This document shows positions 1 through 8,233 of a DNA stretch of 64,000 bases, piece by piece. The stretch lies in NCBI GenBank assembly GCA_016927475.1, contig JAFGMO010000039.1, positions 38,462 through 102,461 of the forward strand. Direction: 5' to 3'. Positions within the stretch are counted from its first letter, which is position 1, and every line of letters begins with the position of its first letter. The position numbers and the translations under genes are program-made. The stretch is from Candidatus Aminicenantota bacterium. GTDB taxonomy: Bacteria > Acidobacteriota > Aminicenantia > Aminicenantales > Aminicenantaceae. Under the pieces are notes generated by a model. That model searched no databases. It was not told the DNA's origin and saw only the letters and a list, made by a program, of their open reading frames with translations.

Positions 1-333
1 CTCTTCTTTAGCCGCCTCAAACAAAAAAAAAGTCCCCATAAGGTTGGTTTCCAGAGTCGTCCTTTTGTTATGCCAGGACTGTCCGACATTCGAGACGGCG
101 GCGAAATGAAAAATCCAGTCAGGTTGGATATCCCTGAGCATTTTTCGAATATCCTTTTCATTCCGGATATCGAGCCAAACAATACTTTTCCCAAATGGTT
201 TCCCGTCAAAACGACTTATTTCGGCAGGATTTTCGGGAAAGGACGTTCCATAAATCCGGTGACTGGCCGAATCATACTGGTGAATATAATGCTGACCGGC
301 AAATCCTGTGGCGCCGGTAACAAAAATTTTCAA
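1..333 (-). CDS. NAD-dependent epimerase/dehydratase (GDP-mannose dehydratase/reductase type), N-terminal part, runs off window
   Basis: Reading the minus strand from a TTG at 333-331 gives 111 open codons that continue beyond base 1. The N-terminus reads KIFVTGATGFAGQH, the Rossmann glycine motif TGxxGFxG of extended short-chain dehydrogenases, followed by DWIFHFAAVSNVGQSW, the usual NAD-pocket AA motif. It starts 2 bases after the stop of the upstream homologous gene, so it is the next cistron of the nucleotide-sugar operon. No ATG is available near this point and the glycine motif begins at codon 6, which fixes the TTG start. It resembles GDP-mannose 4,6-dehydratase or GDP-6-deoxy-mannose reductase enzymes; the YxxxK catalytic segment lies outside the window, so the exact reaction cannot be decided. 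Confidence 0.8.
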   Translation of the reverse strand, partial: MKIFVTGATGFAGQHYIHQYDSASHRIYGTSFPENPAEISRFDGKPFGKSIVWLDIRNEKDIRKMLRDIQPDWIFHFAAVSNVGQSWHNKRTTLETNLMGTFFLFEAAKEE

Positions 334-334
334 A

Positions 335-1294
335 TTAAACCCTTTCTCTCCAATAATCGAGCAGATCCTCGAGTGATTTATCAAAAGGAACTTCTGGTTT
401 CCAACCTGTCAACTTAACGAACTTGGAACAATCCGCTTGAAGAACGGGAACATCGGAAGGCCGTAATCTCTCGGAATCCATTTCGACCTTGACCTTAACC
501 TTGCTTTTAGAGAGAAGCTTATCGACAACCTCTTGACCGGTATAAGCTGTTCCCGTCCCGATGTTGTAGACATCCCCCGGTTGGCCTTTATCGAGCGCCA
601 ACCAGTAGGCCCGGACTGTATCTCTCACATCAGTAAAATCCCTTTTAGCCTCGAGGTTCCCAACATTAAGTACGGGTTCCCGTTTGTTTTTTTCTATTTC
701 GGCGATCTGCTTGGCGAAGTTGGAACAGATGAATACTTCCCCTCTTCTTGGTCCCGTGTGGTTAAATCCCCGTGTTCTGACAACATGAAGTCCATAACTC
801 ATGAAATACTGATAAGCCATGAGATCCTGCGTAACCTTGCTCACAGCATAGGGACTGAGAGGGCGAAGGGGATTCGTTTCCTTAATGGGTATCTCATCAG
901 GAAGCACTAGTCCGTATTCTTCACTCGAACCTGCGATCTGTATTTTGACATTCAGTCCGAGGTGGAGAACGGTCTCGAAAAGATGGTTTTGACCGATGGC
1001 ATTGATGCTTAAAGTCTCAGCCGGACACTTCCATGAAGCAGGGACATAACTTTGAGCAGCCAGATGAAAAATCCGGTCCGGACGTATTTTTTCCAGACTC
1101 TTTCGTAGGGATACGGAATCTTTCAGATCGGCTTCATAAAGACCGATCTTCTTTTGTATATGAAGTATGTTTTCCAACCGGCTTCGCCAACGGATCAATC
1201 CAAAGACCTCGACATCCGGATGATGTTCAAGGATATTATCAGCCAGATGACTCCCGGCAAATCCGGTTATCCCCGTAATCAGTACTCTCATCAA
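335..1294 (-). CDS. GDP-mannose 4,6-dehydratase / GDP-6-deoxy-D-mannose reductase family protein
   Basis: A 319-residue extended short-chain dehydrogenase, the normal length for this family. It has the NAD motif TGITGFAGSH at residues 7-16, LAAQSYVPASW near 80-90, the catalytic SS(E)EYG segment near 123-127 and the YAVSK active-site motif near 150. The segment GNLEAKRDFTDVRDTVRAY followed by GDVYNIGTG is characteristic of GDP-mannose dehydratase and of the reductase that makes GDP-rhamnose. It probably converts GDP-mannose or GDP-4-keto-6-deoxymannose in the cytoplasm to supply deoxysugars for surface glycans. The first two codons are ATG ATG; either could start. It is followed after 1 base by a second enzyme of the same superfamily (1-333), which fits a dehydratase/reductase pair, although which is which is not settled. 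Confidence 0.85.
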   Translation of the reverse strand: MMRVLITGITGFAGSHLADNILEHHPDVEVFGLIRWRSRLENILHIQKKIGLYEADLKDSVSLRKSLEKIRPDRIFHLAAQSYVPASWKCPAETLSINAIGQNHLFETVLHLGLNVKIQIAGSSEEYGLVLPDEIPIKETNPLRPLSPYAVSKVTQDLMAYQYFMSYGLHVVRTRGFNHTGPRRGEVFICSNFAKQIAEIEKNKREPVLNVGNLEAKRDFTDVRDTVRAYWLALDKGQPGDVYNIGTGTAYTGQEVVDKLLSKSKVKVKVEMDSERLRPSDVPVLQADCSKFVKLTGWKPEVPFDKSLEDLLDYWRERV

Positions 1295-1370
1295 TCCTCC
1301 TCAATTCTAACCGGCAAAGGGAAAATATGTCTCACCACCGAATATTGATACCATATGCACACGGGATGGC

Positions 1371-2405
1371 TCATTTCCTGTCGCGGTAATATTTCTCGTA
1401 AAAAGATTTGAAATCCCGGCTTTTATCCTTTATTTTTTTCCACCAGGATTTTTTTTCGGAATACCAGGTAACCGTAAGCCGCAATGCTTCTTCAAAATCC
1501 ATGGCAGGTTTCCAGCCCAGAGAATGAATTTTTCGACAGTCCACAGAATAACGAAAATCATGTCCCAAACGGTCGGGGACATGTTTGATCAAAGATTCGG
1601 GCTTTCCTAAAAGCTCTACAATTTTATTGGCAATAACAATATTGGATATTTCGTTTTGGGCCCCCACGTTGTAAACTTCTCCCATATTCCCTTTGTTCAA
1701 AACACAATCAATCGCCCGGCAGTGGTCCTCTACAAAGAGCCAATCACGCCTGTTGTCGCCTTTGCCGTAGAGCGGAAGGGTTTTATCCTCAAGGGCATTT
1801 GAGATAAAAAGAGGGATGAATTTTTCAGGATACTGATAGGGACCGTAATTATTCGTCGGCCTGAGAATGATGACCGGCAGGCCGTAAGTTACCCAGTAGG
1901 CATAAACCAGCCTGTCCGCTCCCGCCTTGCTGGCTGAATAGGGAGACGAGGGATTAAGGGCATCCTCTTCCTTGAAGGCACCCGTTTTCCTGCTGCCGTA
2001 TACTTCATCGGTGGATATATGGATAAACAACTCTATAGAATGGTTCCGCATCGTCTCCAAAAGAATATAGGTCCCATGAACATCGGTCAGGACAAATTCG
2101 CCTCCTTCCAAAATGGATCTGTCAACATGGGTTTCCGCCGCAAAGTGAACAACGATGTCCGATTTTTCATAAAGAGATGAAACAACCTCCCCGTCCCGTA
2201 TATCACCCTGGACGAATGTATATCTTGGATTACCGGCAATATCCTCAAGATTCTCCAGGTTGCCTGCGTAGGTTAGTTTATCCAGGTTAATAATTTTGCA
2301 ATCCGGGTAGGATTGAAGAAGATATCGAATAAAATTACTTCCGATAAATCCCGCTCCCCCGGTCACAAGAAAAGTTTTTCCGTCTAATCTTCGGGTTTCA
2401 GCCAT
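1371..2405 (-). CDS. rfbB: dTDP-glucose 4,6-dehydratase
   Basis: A 344-residue RmlB/RfbB. It removes water from dTDP-glucose to give dTDP-4-keto-6-deoxyglucose in the dTDP-rhamnose pathway. Visible motifs are the NAD-binding TGGAGFIGSNF near residues 14-24, DKLTYAGNLENL, the catalytic STDEVYG, YSASKAGAD (YxxxK), LRPTNNYGPYQYPEKFIP and DWLFVEDHCRAI, all typical of the family. The open frame extends 78 codons further upstream, but that part lies inside the preceding epimerase gene in another frame. The ATG at 2405 gives the normal family N-terminus and overlaps the epimerase stop by 8 bases, so translation is probably coupled. The neighbours rmlA and the rmlC-like gene support the pathway; no rmlD is in the window unless one of the two reductases to the left serves. 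Confidence 0.95.
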   Translation of the reverse strand: MAETRRLDGKTFLVTGGAGFIGSNFIRYLLQSYPDCKIINLDKLTYAGNLENLEDIAGNPRYTFVQGDIRDGEVVSSLYEKSDIVVHFAAETHVDRSILEGGEFVLTDVHGTYILLETMRNHSIELFIHISTDEVYGSRKTGAFKEEDALNPSSPYSASKAGADRLVYAYWVTYGLPVIILRPTNNYGPYQYPEKFIPLFISNALEDKTLPLYGKGDNRRDWLFVEDHCRAIDCVLNKGNMGEVYNVGAQNEISNIVIANKIVELLGKPESLIKHVPDRLGHDFRYSVDCRKIHSLGWKPAMDFEEALRLTVTWYSEKKSWWKKIKDKSRDFKSFYEKYYRDRK

Positions 2406-2853
2406 CTTTCCGGGTCCAATCATAAGGAATGTCATTGTTGTGGGGGTCCAGACGTTGCTCATCCGGGTTTTTATAATTATAAACATGCGTAGGGATGTTG
2501 ACGATGATCGCTTCTTCTTCGCTGATACCCATCCAGCCGTGATAAACCCCGGGTGGAATTTGAACGAGAAGGGGATTATGGATGCCAATAAAAAACTGGT
2601 TGACTTTCTTGAAAGTCGGCGAGTCCGGGCGGGGATCATAAAGAGCCAGTTTAATCATCCCCTGGATACAGGCGACATTATCCGTCTGTTTCTCATGTTT
2701 ATGCCAGGCTTTAACGATGCCGGGGTAGGTTGTTGTCATATAAACCTGGCCGAAATCCTGAAAGAGAGCATCATCTTTCCGCAGGATCTCCATAAGGCGG
2801 CCTCTTTCATCAGGAAAAACTCGAAGTTTTTTTACGTCGACGCCTTTGATCAT
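2398..2853 (-). CDS. dTDP-4-dehydrorhamnose 3,5-epimerase-like cupin (short form)
   Basis: A 151-residue cupin-fold protein of the RmlC family, shorter than the usual 180 or so. The N-terminus (VKKLRVFPDERGRLMEILR) matches the RmlC start, and the strand QIPPGVYHGWMG is the conserved PxGxxHG element. The catalytic region reads TYPGIVKAWHKHEKQTDN, where classical RmlC has RGLHxQ, so the active-site His is present in a variant context. It lies between rmlA and rfbB and overlaps rfbB by 8 bases, which argues for a role on the keto-sugar product of RfbB. Because the family includes isomerases that act on other 4-keto sugars (for example 3,4-ketoisomerases), the exact reaction is uncertain. Confidence 0.8.
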   Translation of the reverse strand: MIKGVDVKKLRVFPDERGRLMEILRKDDALFQDFGQVYMTTTYPGIVKAWHKHEKQTDNVACIQGMIKLALYDPRPDSPTFKKVNQFFIGIHNPLLVQIPPGVYHGWMGISEEEAIIVNIPTHVYNYKNPDEQRLDPHNNDIPYDWTRKDG

Positions 2854-3036
2854 GATATGTCCTTATCTTCAGCACCAGGTTGTGTAAAACTTTAGCCCGG
2901 AACGAAACTCATTTCTACACGATTTCAAAAAATTAATCAACTTTATCCTCCATCAACAGCTTAATCATCTAATCTGACTCTCAGCCTTGAGGCTATAAAA
3001 TCCCTTGAAAAAATATATGTGAATACCTCGGGCTTT
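2854..3036. other. 183-base intergenic stretch between rmlA and the rmlC-like gene
   Basis: AT-rich spacer within a run of minus-strand genes. It contains a small inverted repeat (AGCC-ttga-GGCT at about 2982-2993) without a T tract, so I do not call it a terminator. No open frame of note and no convincing promoter were seen; an internal promoter for the rmlC-like gene is possible given the length. Confidence 0.4.
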
Positions 3037-4101
3037 TTATTTGATACTTATCTCACTCTGGTCCCCGACCATAAACCTATACACGGAAGGCCCGCAATCC
3101 CCTTTAAATATCTTAACATCTCTTCCTATAAGGCTTTCGTCGATACGGCTGCCGACATCACGTATTTCACTTCCCCTGAGAACGATGCTGTGTTCGATCT
3201 CGGTTTTAATGATCCTGCAATCTTCTTGAATGGAAGTAAAGGGTCCGATGTAGGAATCGATAATTTTAGTTCCTTTTCCGATGATCGCCGGCCCTCTGAT
3301 GACACTATTTTTGACAACGGTACCCCCCTCAAGAACAACTTCCCCGTTGATTTTGGATTTTTTATCAACTTCTCCCTTTACGTCTCCCTTGATCGATTCC
3401 AGGATAAGGCGGTTGGCCTCAAGGATATCATCCAGCTTTCCCGTATCCTTCCACCATCCTGTAACAAGATGAGGCTGTACCTCATAACCTTTATCGACAA
3501 GATATTGAATGGCATCCGTGATTTCCAGTTCATTTCTTCCGGAAGGCTTGATTGATTTGGCGGCCTCAAAGATAAGGTAATCAAACATATAAACACCAAC
3601 AAGGGCAAGGTTGCTGATGAATTTTTTCGGCTTTTCTACCAGACGTACCACCCGGTCCCCATGAAGCTCGGCCACACCGAACATCTCGGGATTGGGAACT
3701 TCCGTAAGAAGAATCAGGGAGTTGGGCTTTTTCCTTATAAATTCATCCACAAGGGAATCGATACCGCTCTTGAGGATATTGTCACCCAGGTACATGACAA
3801 ACGGCTCATTGTCGAGAAAATCTTCCGCAATCAAAACGGCATGTGCCAATCCGAGAGGGGCTTCCTGCTCAATATAGACAATCCTCACTCCCCATCGTCT
3901 TCCGTCACCAACAGCTCTCCTGATTTCTTCCTTCGTGTCGCCGACCACGATACCGATGTCTTTAATCCCAGCCTGCTTCAGTGCTTCAATACCGTAAAAA
4001 AGAACCGGCTTGTTGGCTACCGGCACCAGTTGTTTAGCCTGGGTGAACGTCAGTGGCCGCAGCCGGGTTCCCTTCCCGCCGCTCAAAATCAAACCTTTCA
4101 T
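3037..4101 (-). CDS. rmlA: glucose-1-phosphate thymidylyltransferase, long form (RmlA-long)
   Basis: A 354-residue nucleotidyltransferase that makes dTDP-glucose from dTTP and glucose-1-phosphate. It begins MKGLILSGGKGTRLRPLT, the pyrophosphorylase signature with its invariant Arg, followed by KQLVPVANKP and later YLGDNIL (metal-binding Asp) and VEKPKK. After about residue 240 a hexapeptide left-handed beta-helix follows (INGEVVLEGGTVVKNSVIRG, IIGKGTKI), which marks the long archaeal/actinobacterial-type form rather than the 290-residue RmlA. The ATG at 4101 was chosen over upstream codons because the signature starts immediately and the ATG sits 1 base beyond the lptD stop. It feeds RfbB at 1371-2405. 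Confidence 0.93.
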   Translation of the reverse strand: MKGLILSGGKGTRLRPLTFTQAKQLVPVANKPVLFYGIEALKQAGIKDIGIVVGDTKEEIRRAVGDGRRWGVRIVYIEQEAPLGLAHAVLIAEDFLDNEPFVMYLGDNILKSGIDSLVDEFIRKKPNSLILLTEVPNPEMFGVAELHGDRVVRLVEKPKKFISNLALVGVYMFDYLIFEAAKSIKPSGRNELEITDAIQYLVDKGYEVQPHLVTGWWKDTGKLDDILEANRLILESIKGDVKGEVDKKSKINGEVVLEGGTVVKNSVIRGPAIIGKGTKIIDSYIGPFTSIQEDCRIIKTEIEHSIVLRGSEIRDVGSRIDESLIGRDVKIFKGDCGPSVYRFMVGDQSEISIK

Positions 4102-4102
4102 T

Positions 4103-6265
4103 TCAGAATTCCGTTCCTCCCAAAAAATCCGTCGTCTTTCCGATGTTTCCCAATCCAAAATTCAGCCGGAACTGTGTTTCTGGTTTCTCCCTGAAAAAAA
4201 AGATTTTTAGTTCCGCCTGAAAATCAAGGCACTGGTAATGGTAGATTAAAAAAACTGAGGAGTAAAGCATTTCCTTCTTTAGAATGTTAAAATCAACCTC
4301 CCCGGCCGCCTCGATTGACAGACTGGGAATCTTTATCCCGGCTAAAACATTTATTTGGTGACGGTCCCAAAGATTGTTTTCTTGATAAGGATTGACACTT
4401 TTAAACCAGTTGACCCTGAGAAAAAGATTGTCGCGCAGATTTCCCAGATTAACGCCCATCCTCAACCGGGAAAACGTCTTGTAATAGGGATTGAAAGAAG
4501 CGGAAAAATCAATGCTGTATTTCTGCGATGGATAAAACCGGACTAAACCGCTGATATCAGAAAAAGCCGGAACCTTACCCTCTATTTCATAAAGACGGTT
4601 GGGACTGTCTTCAGGTGAAAAAAAATACATTTGGGAAAGGCTGAACGTGAGAATCTCCCTGGGCATTTTATCCTGTTTAATCAAGAACCGGTTGGTCAGG
4701 CTGTACAAAAAATAATGATCCCGCACGAAGATACCAGGCGTGATGATTCTGTCGGCGGAAGCGACAGGCGTTTCGTAACGGTAAGTAAATGATGGTTCGA
4801 TGATGTGTTTCAGCTTGGGGGCATCTTTTTCATTCCGGAATATCTTGAAAAAGACAGGCCCGACAAACTCCAAATATGCGGAATAATTCTGGCTGAGCAC
4901 GGGTTCATCCACGACGGTTTTCGTATTGGGCTTAAAACTCTGGAAATAATAAGCGAACTTGGTAGAAGCGGAAGAATTCATGGTCAGCCAGGGAATGGCC
5001 GAAAAGGGAAACGTCAACGCAGGCATAAAAACGATAGATTGAGTCCTCCTTTGGGTGCCGTTATCATATTCCTCCTGCCATCCGTTTTGCCAGCTGTCAT
5101 AAGAAGAGCTGAAAGAGAAATAGAGAGGATTGAAAAGTTTGATCTTGGAAGAACCAAAGGAAATTTGGGGCAGATTGTAGCGTAGGTTTGTCTGATCTGA
5201 TTGTGAAAAATAGGTTTCAAAACGGGAAGCTCTCATATTCAAATTAAAATAGGACCAGGAGCGGGTGAGAAAAACTTGCGATCTCCTATTGGAAACTACG
5301 GCCCTCTTAAAATTGTTATCAAATTCCCGCAGGAAATCAAAAGAACTTTGATAATCCACATCCGCGACCAGATTGAAATTTAAGGGCAGGCTTTGGTTGT
5401 GTTTGAGCCGGATGATATAGGCACTATCGGGATTTTCATATTCGGGATTATCCTTGAAGAAAAAAGAATACGCATTGAGCTGGCCCCCGGTTCCCTCAGA
5501 GAAAAGATAGCGGTATTCCAGCCCGCCGCCAACTCCCCTGGAGGAATAATAATCAAGATTCACGGTGGCATCCATATTTCTCGCAATAGCCCAATAAAAG
5601 CTCTGGATGAAAAAGACACCTTTGGCGCCGGAATAACCCAACTGGGGCGTTAAAAATCCCGTTTTGCGATCTTCTCCAAGAGGATATCGAATATAGGGAA
5701 AATAAAAAACCGGGATCTTTCGGATGGACAGAACCGCCCCCCACATTTCCATATAGTCATCTTTTTTAAATTTCGCCCGGGAAAAAGAAAATTTCCACCG
5801 GGGAATGGGCTGACTGCAGGAAGTCATCCAGGCATTGTTGAAACTGTATGTGTTTTTCTCAATCCGGTTCATGGACTCAGCCTTGTATGAAAGACTGGGT
5901 TGAATGAGACCGAATGCCTTTTTGATTTCCCCTTTGGTAGAATCCAGGTTGAATTGAATGGACTCAGCACTGACGACTTCATTTGGAAGATGGATGGCCA
6001 CGTTTCCTTCAGCCAAAACATCCTTAGTTTCTGAGTTTAATTCCACCCTGTCTGCAAATAGAATGATTTTTTTATAGTGAATTTCGACATTCCCTTTAGC
6101 AATAATCTTATTATCGATCTTTTCCTGGTGGTCGGCATAAATCGTGACCTCCTCAGTCTTGGTTGCTTCTTGGCCGACGAGACAAAAACTCCCCCCCAAA
6201 AAAAGAAGAACGAACAATATCAGAGCTTTTCTCAATAACAAAGTAAAAAAAATGTAGCACATCAA
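4103..6265 (-). CDS. lptD: LPS-assembly outer-membrane protein LptD (OstA)
   Basis: A 720-residue outer-membrane protein. Residues 1-32 form a signal peptide (hydrophobic LILFVLLFLGGSFCLVG). An OstA-like beta-jellyroll domain follows at roughly 35-130, with the repeats ADHQEKIDNKIIAKGNVEIHY and LAEGNVAIHLPNEVVSAESI typical of LptD/LptA. The remainder has the alternating aromatic pattern of a large beta-barrel, including the conserved IPVFYFPYIRYPLGEDRKTGFLTPQLGYS segment (residues near 180-210). It inserts lipopolysaccharide into the outer membrane and shows that the organism is diderm. It is the first gene of the minus-strand operon leading into rmlA, which links LPS export to sugar synthesis. 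The two N-terminal ATG/Met codons leave a small start ambiguity. Confidence 0.92.
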   Translation of the reverse strand: MMCYIFFTLLLRKALILFVLLFLGGSFCLVGQEATKTEEVTIYADHQEKIDNKIIAKGNVEIHYKKIILFADRVELNSETKDVLAEGNVAIHLPNEVVSAESIQFNLDSTKGEIKKAFGLIQPSLSYKAESMNRIEKNTYSFNNAWMTSCSQPIPRWKFSFSRAKFKKDDYMEMWGAVLSIRKIPVFYFPYIRYPLGEDRKTGFLTPQLGYSGAKGVFFIQSFYWAIARNMDATVNLDYYSSRGVGGGLEYRYLFSEGTGGQLNAYSFFFKDNPEYENPDSAYIIRLKHNQSLPLNFNLVADVDYQSSFDFLREFDNNFKRAVVSNRRSQVFLTRSWSYFNLNMRASRFETYFSQSDQTNLRYNLPQISFGSSKIKLFNPLYFSFSSSYDSWQNGWQEEYDNGTQRRTQSIVFMPALTFPFSAIPWLTMNSSASTKFAYYFQSFKPNTKTVVDEPVLSQNYSAYLEFVGPVFFKIFRNEKDAPKLKHIIEPSFTYRYETPVASADRIITPGIFVRDHYFLYSLTNRFLIKQDKMPREILTFSLSQMYFFSPEDSPNRLYEIEGKVPAFSDISGLVRFYPSQKYSIDFSASFNPYYKTFSRLRMGVNLGNLRDNLFLRVNWFKSVNPYQENNLWDRHQINVLAGIKIPSLSIEAAGEVDFNILKKEMLYSSVFLIYHYQCLDFQAELKIFFFREKPETQFRLNFGLGNIGKTTDFLGGTEF

Positions 6266-6355
6266 CAGGTGATTATCAATAAAGCCCGGTTTTTATCCCT
6301 GTAATTATTCTTCTCTGCAGGAAATATACAGGCCTGGTTTTGATGGCACGAGTTG

Positions 6356-6383
6356 TTGACGTTCTCTTTCTGTAATATAATAT
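6356..6383 (+). promoter_or_regulatory. candidate sigma70 promoter of the atp (F0) operon
   Basis: TTGACG at 6356-6361 and TAATAT at 6378-6383 with a 16-base spacer (a TATAAT at 6376-6381 overlaps with a 14-base spacer). It lies in the 209-base divergent region between lptD and the first atp gene, about 90 bases before the GTG start. The sequence match is direct; activity is inferred. Confidence 0.55.
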
Positions 6384-6474
6384 TTTATACAGGATATTCC
6401 GGGCTGACATAAAACCTGTATTATTCACAAGTTTTAGTGTGTGTTAGTAAAATAATCTCCCTAGGTATAAGCCG

Positions 6475-6711
6475 GTGCCTTCCAAAAAAGATACGAAAAA
6501 AGTCTTGGAGCTGAGTTCTTTGGCCCTCATGCTGCCCTCATCAATAGCCGTAGGCCTTTTGTTCGGAAGTATGCTGGATAAGCTTTTGGGAACACATCCC
6601 TGGCTCCTTATAACCTTTCTGCTTCTCGGAATCAGTTCCGGATTCATTAGTCTGTTCCGGGGGATCAGCCGCTTTAATAATACGGACGATACGGAAGGAG
6701 AACCAAAATGA
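6475..6711 (+). CDS. AtpZ/AtpI-like small membrane protein (first gene of F0 operon)
   Basis: A 78-residue protein with two hydrophobic segments (about residues 18-37 and 42-62) of the kind annotated as putative F0F1-ATPase subunit AtpZ (possible Ca2+/Mg2+ carrier, 2-TM protein). It starts with GTG at 6475. The pattern LMLPSSIAVGLLFGSMLDKLLGT, with a glycine-rich first helix followed by the PWLLITFLLLGISSGF helix, fits the family. It overlaps the next gene by 4 bases and sits in the usual place in front of atpI and atpB. A weak ribosome binding site makes the start less certain than the gene. Confidence 0.75.
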   Translation: MPSKKDTKKVLELSSLALMLPSSIAVGLLFGSMLDKLLGTHPWLLITFLLLGISSGFISLFRGISRFNNTDDTEGEPK

Positions 6712-7115
6712 ATCATGACCCTCCATCTTTCTCGGGTAGTGAAGAAAAAATCTTGAGGAGAATCCCTGTTGAAGTTCTTATTCTGGCGTTCTGCCTGGCT
6801 TTATCCGCTGTCATACTATTCGACGCAGCGACCGCTGTCTTCGTTGCCGCCGGGGGAGCGGCTGCCGCCGTAAGCTTCGTGTGGCTTAAAAAATCCGTCT
6901 CCCGTTTTCTTTTCTCAGGAAAAGGCCGGGCTGTTCGATCGGCCGTATTACTTTACGGACTCAGACTCCTATTGATTATTGCCATTTTTTCTATTATAAT
7001 CATTCTCTTTTCTAAAAAGATAATTGCATTCATAATTGGTTTTTCAATGGTCGTTCCCGTGCTCTTTACAGAGGCAGGAATTGCTTTGCTGAAAATGAAA
7101 CAATGGAAGAATTAG
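6708..7115 (+). CDS. atpI: ATP synthase subunit I (AtpI) family protein
   Basis: A 135-residue integral membrane protein with four predicted hydrophobic segments (about residues 22-40, 42-58, 79-100, 104-128). Sequence identity to AtpI is low, as usual for this fast-evolving family, and the call rests on membrane topology plus position: it overlaps the AtpZ-like gene by 4 bases and atpB by 13. AtpI is thought to help assemble the c ring, and in Na+-dependent enzymes it is needed for ring assembly, which matches the c-subunit signature found at 7868. Confidence 0.65.
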   Translation: MNHDPPSFSGSEEKILRRIPVEVLILAFCLALSAVILFDAATAVFVAAGGAAAAVSFVWLKKSVSRFLFSGKGRAVRSAVLLYGLRLLLIIAIFSIIIILFSKKIIAFIIGFSMVVPVLFTEAGIALLKMKQWKN

Positions 7116-7849
7116 AACACAGCATCTTTATTGCTGAGCTTTTCAACCGGATTTTCGGAAAACCGGCGGCCGCACTGCTTAATCTATTCGGAATCAAGGT
7201 ACAAAACCCGGAACATCTGTTTCCGGATTATCTCGTTGTCTGCATCATTGTCGCCGTTTTCCTGACTGTTTTCCTTGGCCTTGCCTCCCGAAAACCCAAA
7301 TTGACCCCCTCAAAACTGCAGAGCTTTCTTGAGTTCATTATCCAAACCTTTGAAAACCTCATCATCGATATCATCGGCGTTGAAGGGAAAAAATATCTCC
7401 CTTTGATCGCGACGATCGGTATCTTCATTTTCACCTGCAATCTCATTGGCCTGGTCCCCGGATTTATGTCACCCACCAGTAAGATCAATGTCACCGTCGG
7501 CTGCGCGCTTGTCGTCTTTTTTTACTACCACTGGCAGGGAATAAAATCTCAGGGATTTTTCCGCTATCTCAAACATTTTATGGGGCCCATACCTCCCTTG
7601 GCCCCGCTTATGATCCCTATCGAGATCATAAGTCATTTCTCAAGACCTGTTTCACTTTCCATACGACTCTTCGGAAATATTTTTGCCGAGGAGCTTCTTA
7701 TTCTGATCATGGCTTCGATCATACCCTTTTTTCTCCCTCTCCCTTTTATGGCCGTGGCTATATTTACCGCATTCATTCAAGCTTTTGTTTTTGTTTTACT
7801 AACTTGCATCTACATATCAGGAGCGGTGATCCAGGAAAAAGAACATTAA
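7103..7849 (+). CDS. atpB: F0F1 ATP synthase subunit a
   Basis: A 248-residue polytopic membrane protein with the family hallmark RPVSLSIRLFGNIFAEELL near residues 178-196, in which the Arg of SIRLFGN is the essential stator residue facing the c ring. The preceding IFTCNLIGLVPGF segment and the final helices with QAFVFVLLTCIYI are also standard. It forms the ion half-channels with the c subunit. The gene starts 13 bases inside atpI and is followed by atpE after 18 bases with a good GGAGG ribosome binding site. Confidence 0.95.
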   Translation: MEELEHSIFIAELFNRIFGKPAAALLNLFGIKVQNPEHLFPDYLVVCIIVAVFLTVFLGLASRKPKLTPSKLQSFLEFIIQTFENLIIDIIGVEGKKYLPLIATIGIFIFTCNLIGLVPGFMSPTSKINVTVGCALVVFFYYHWQGIKSQGFFRYLKHFMGPIPPLAPLMIPIEIISHFSRPVSLSIRLFGNIFAEELLILIMASIIPFFLPLPFMAVAIFTAFIQAFVFVLLTCIYISGAVIQEKEH

Positions 7850-7867
7850 ATTTTATGGAGGAAGTTG

Positions 7868-8212
7868 ATGAAAAAAACATTAAAAACTTTGGGCGTTTTT
7901 GTTTTTTTTCTTATTCTTTTTTCGGCCCCACTTCTAGCTCAAAATGACAACCTGACCGACAGAAAGGCATCTCTCTACAAACTGACGCTTATCATCGGAG
8001 GAGGCATTATCACCTTAGCGGCCGCAGCCGGAGCCTTTTGTCAGGCAAAAGCCATAAGCAGCGCTTGTGACGGAATTTCCCGGAATCCCGCTTCAGGCCC
8101 TCACATTCGTTTTCTTCTCATCTTCGGCCTGGTTCTTATCGAAACTTTGGTCATCTATGCTCTTCTCATATCGATCATTATTCTTATGGTCAAATGGGGA
8201 CAGTACACCTAA
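7868..8212 (+). CDS. atpE: F0F1 ATP synthase subunit c, Na+-binding type, with N-terminal signal-like extension
   Basis: A 114-residue c subunit, longer than the usual 75-90 because residues 1-25 look like a signal peptide ending in a Leu-Leu-Ala-Gln site. Then come two helices separated by the polar loop SRNPASGP (R72, N73, P74). The ion-carrying carboxylate is E92 in VLIETLVIYALL. When aligned on the loop Arg with the Ilyobacter c subunit, Q59, E92, T93 and Y97 occupy the positions of Q32, E65, S66 and Y70, the residues that coordinate sodium. The start ATG at 7868 has GGAGG 7 bases upstream; the TTG one codon earlier is less likely. No b, delta, alpha, gamma, beta or epsilon genes follow. 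Confidence 0.93.
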   Translation: MKKTLKTLGVFVFFLILFSAPLLAQNDNLTDRKASLYKLTLIIGGGIITLAAAAGAFCQAKAISSACDGISRNPASGPHIRFLLIFGLVLIETLVIYALLISIIILMVKWGQYT

Positions 8213-8233
8213 AGAATTGAGATTAAATTAGCC

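Noticed and set aside
2406..2639. 78-codon N-terminal extension of rfbB
   Set aside because: It lies in another frame inside the rmlC-like gene and has no family similarity; the ATG at 2405 gives the usual N-terminus.
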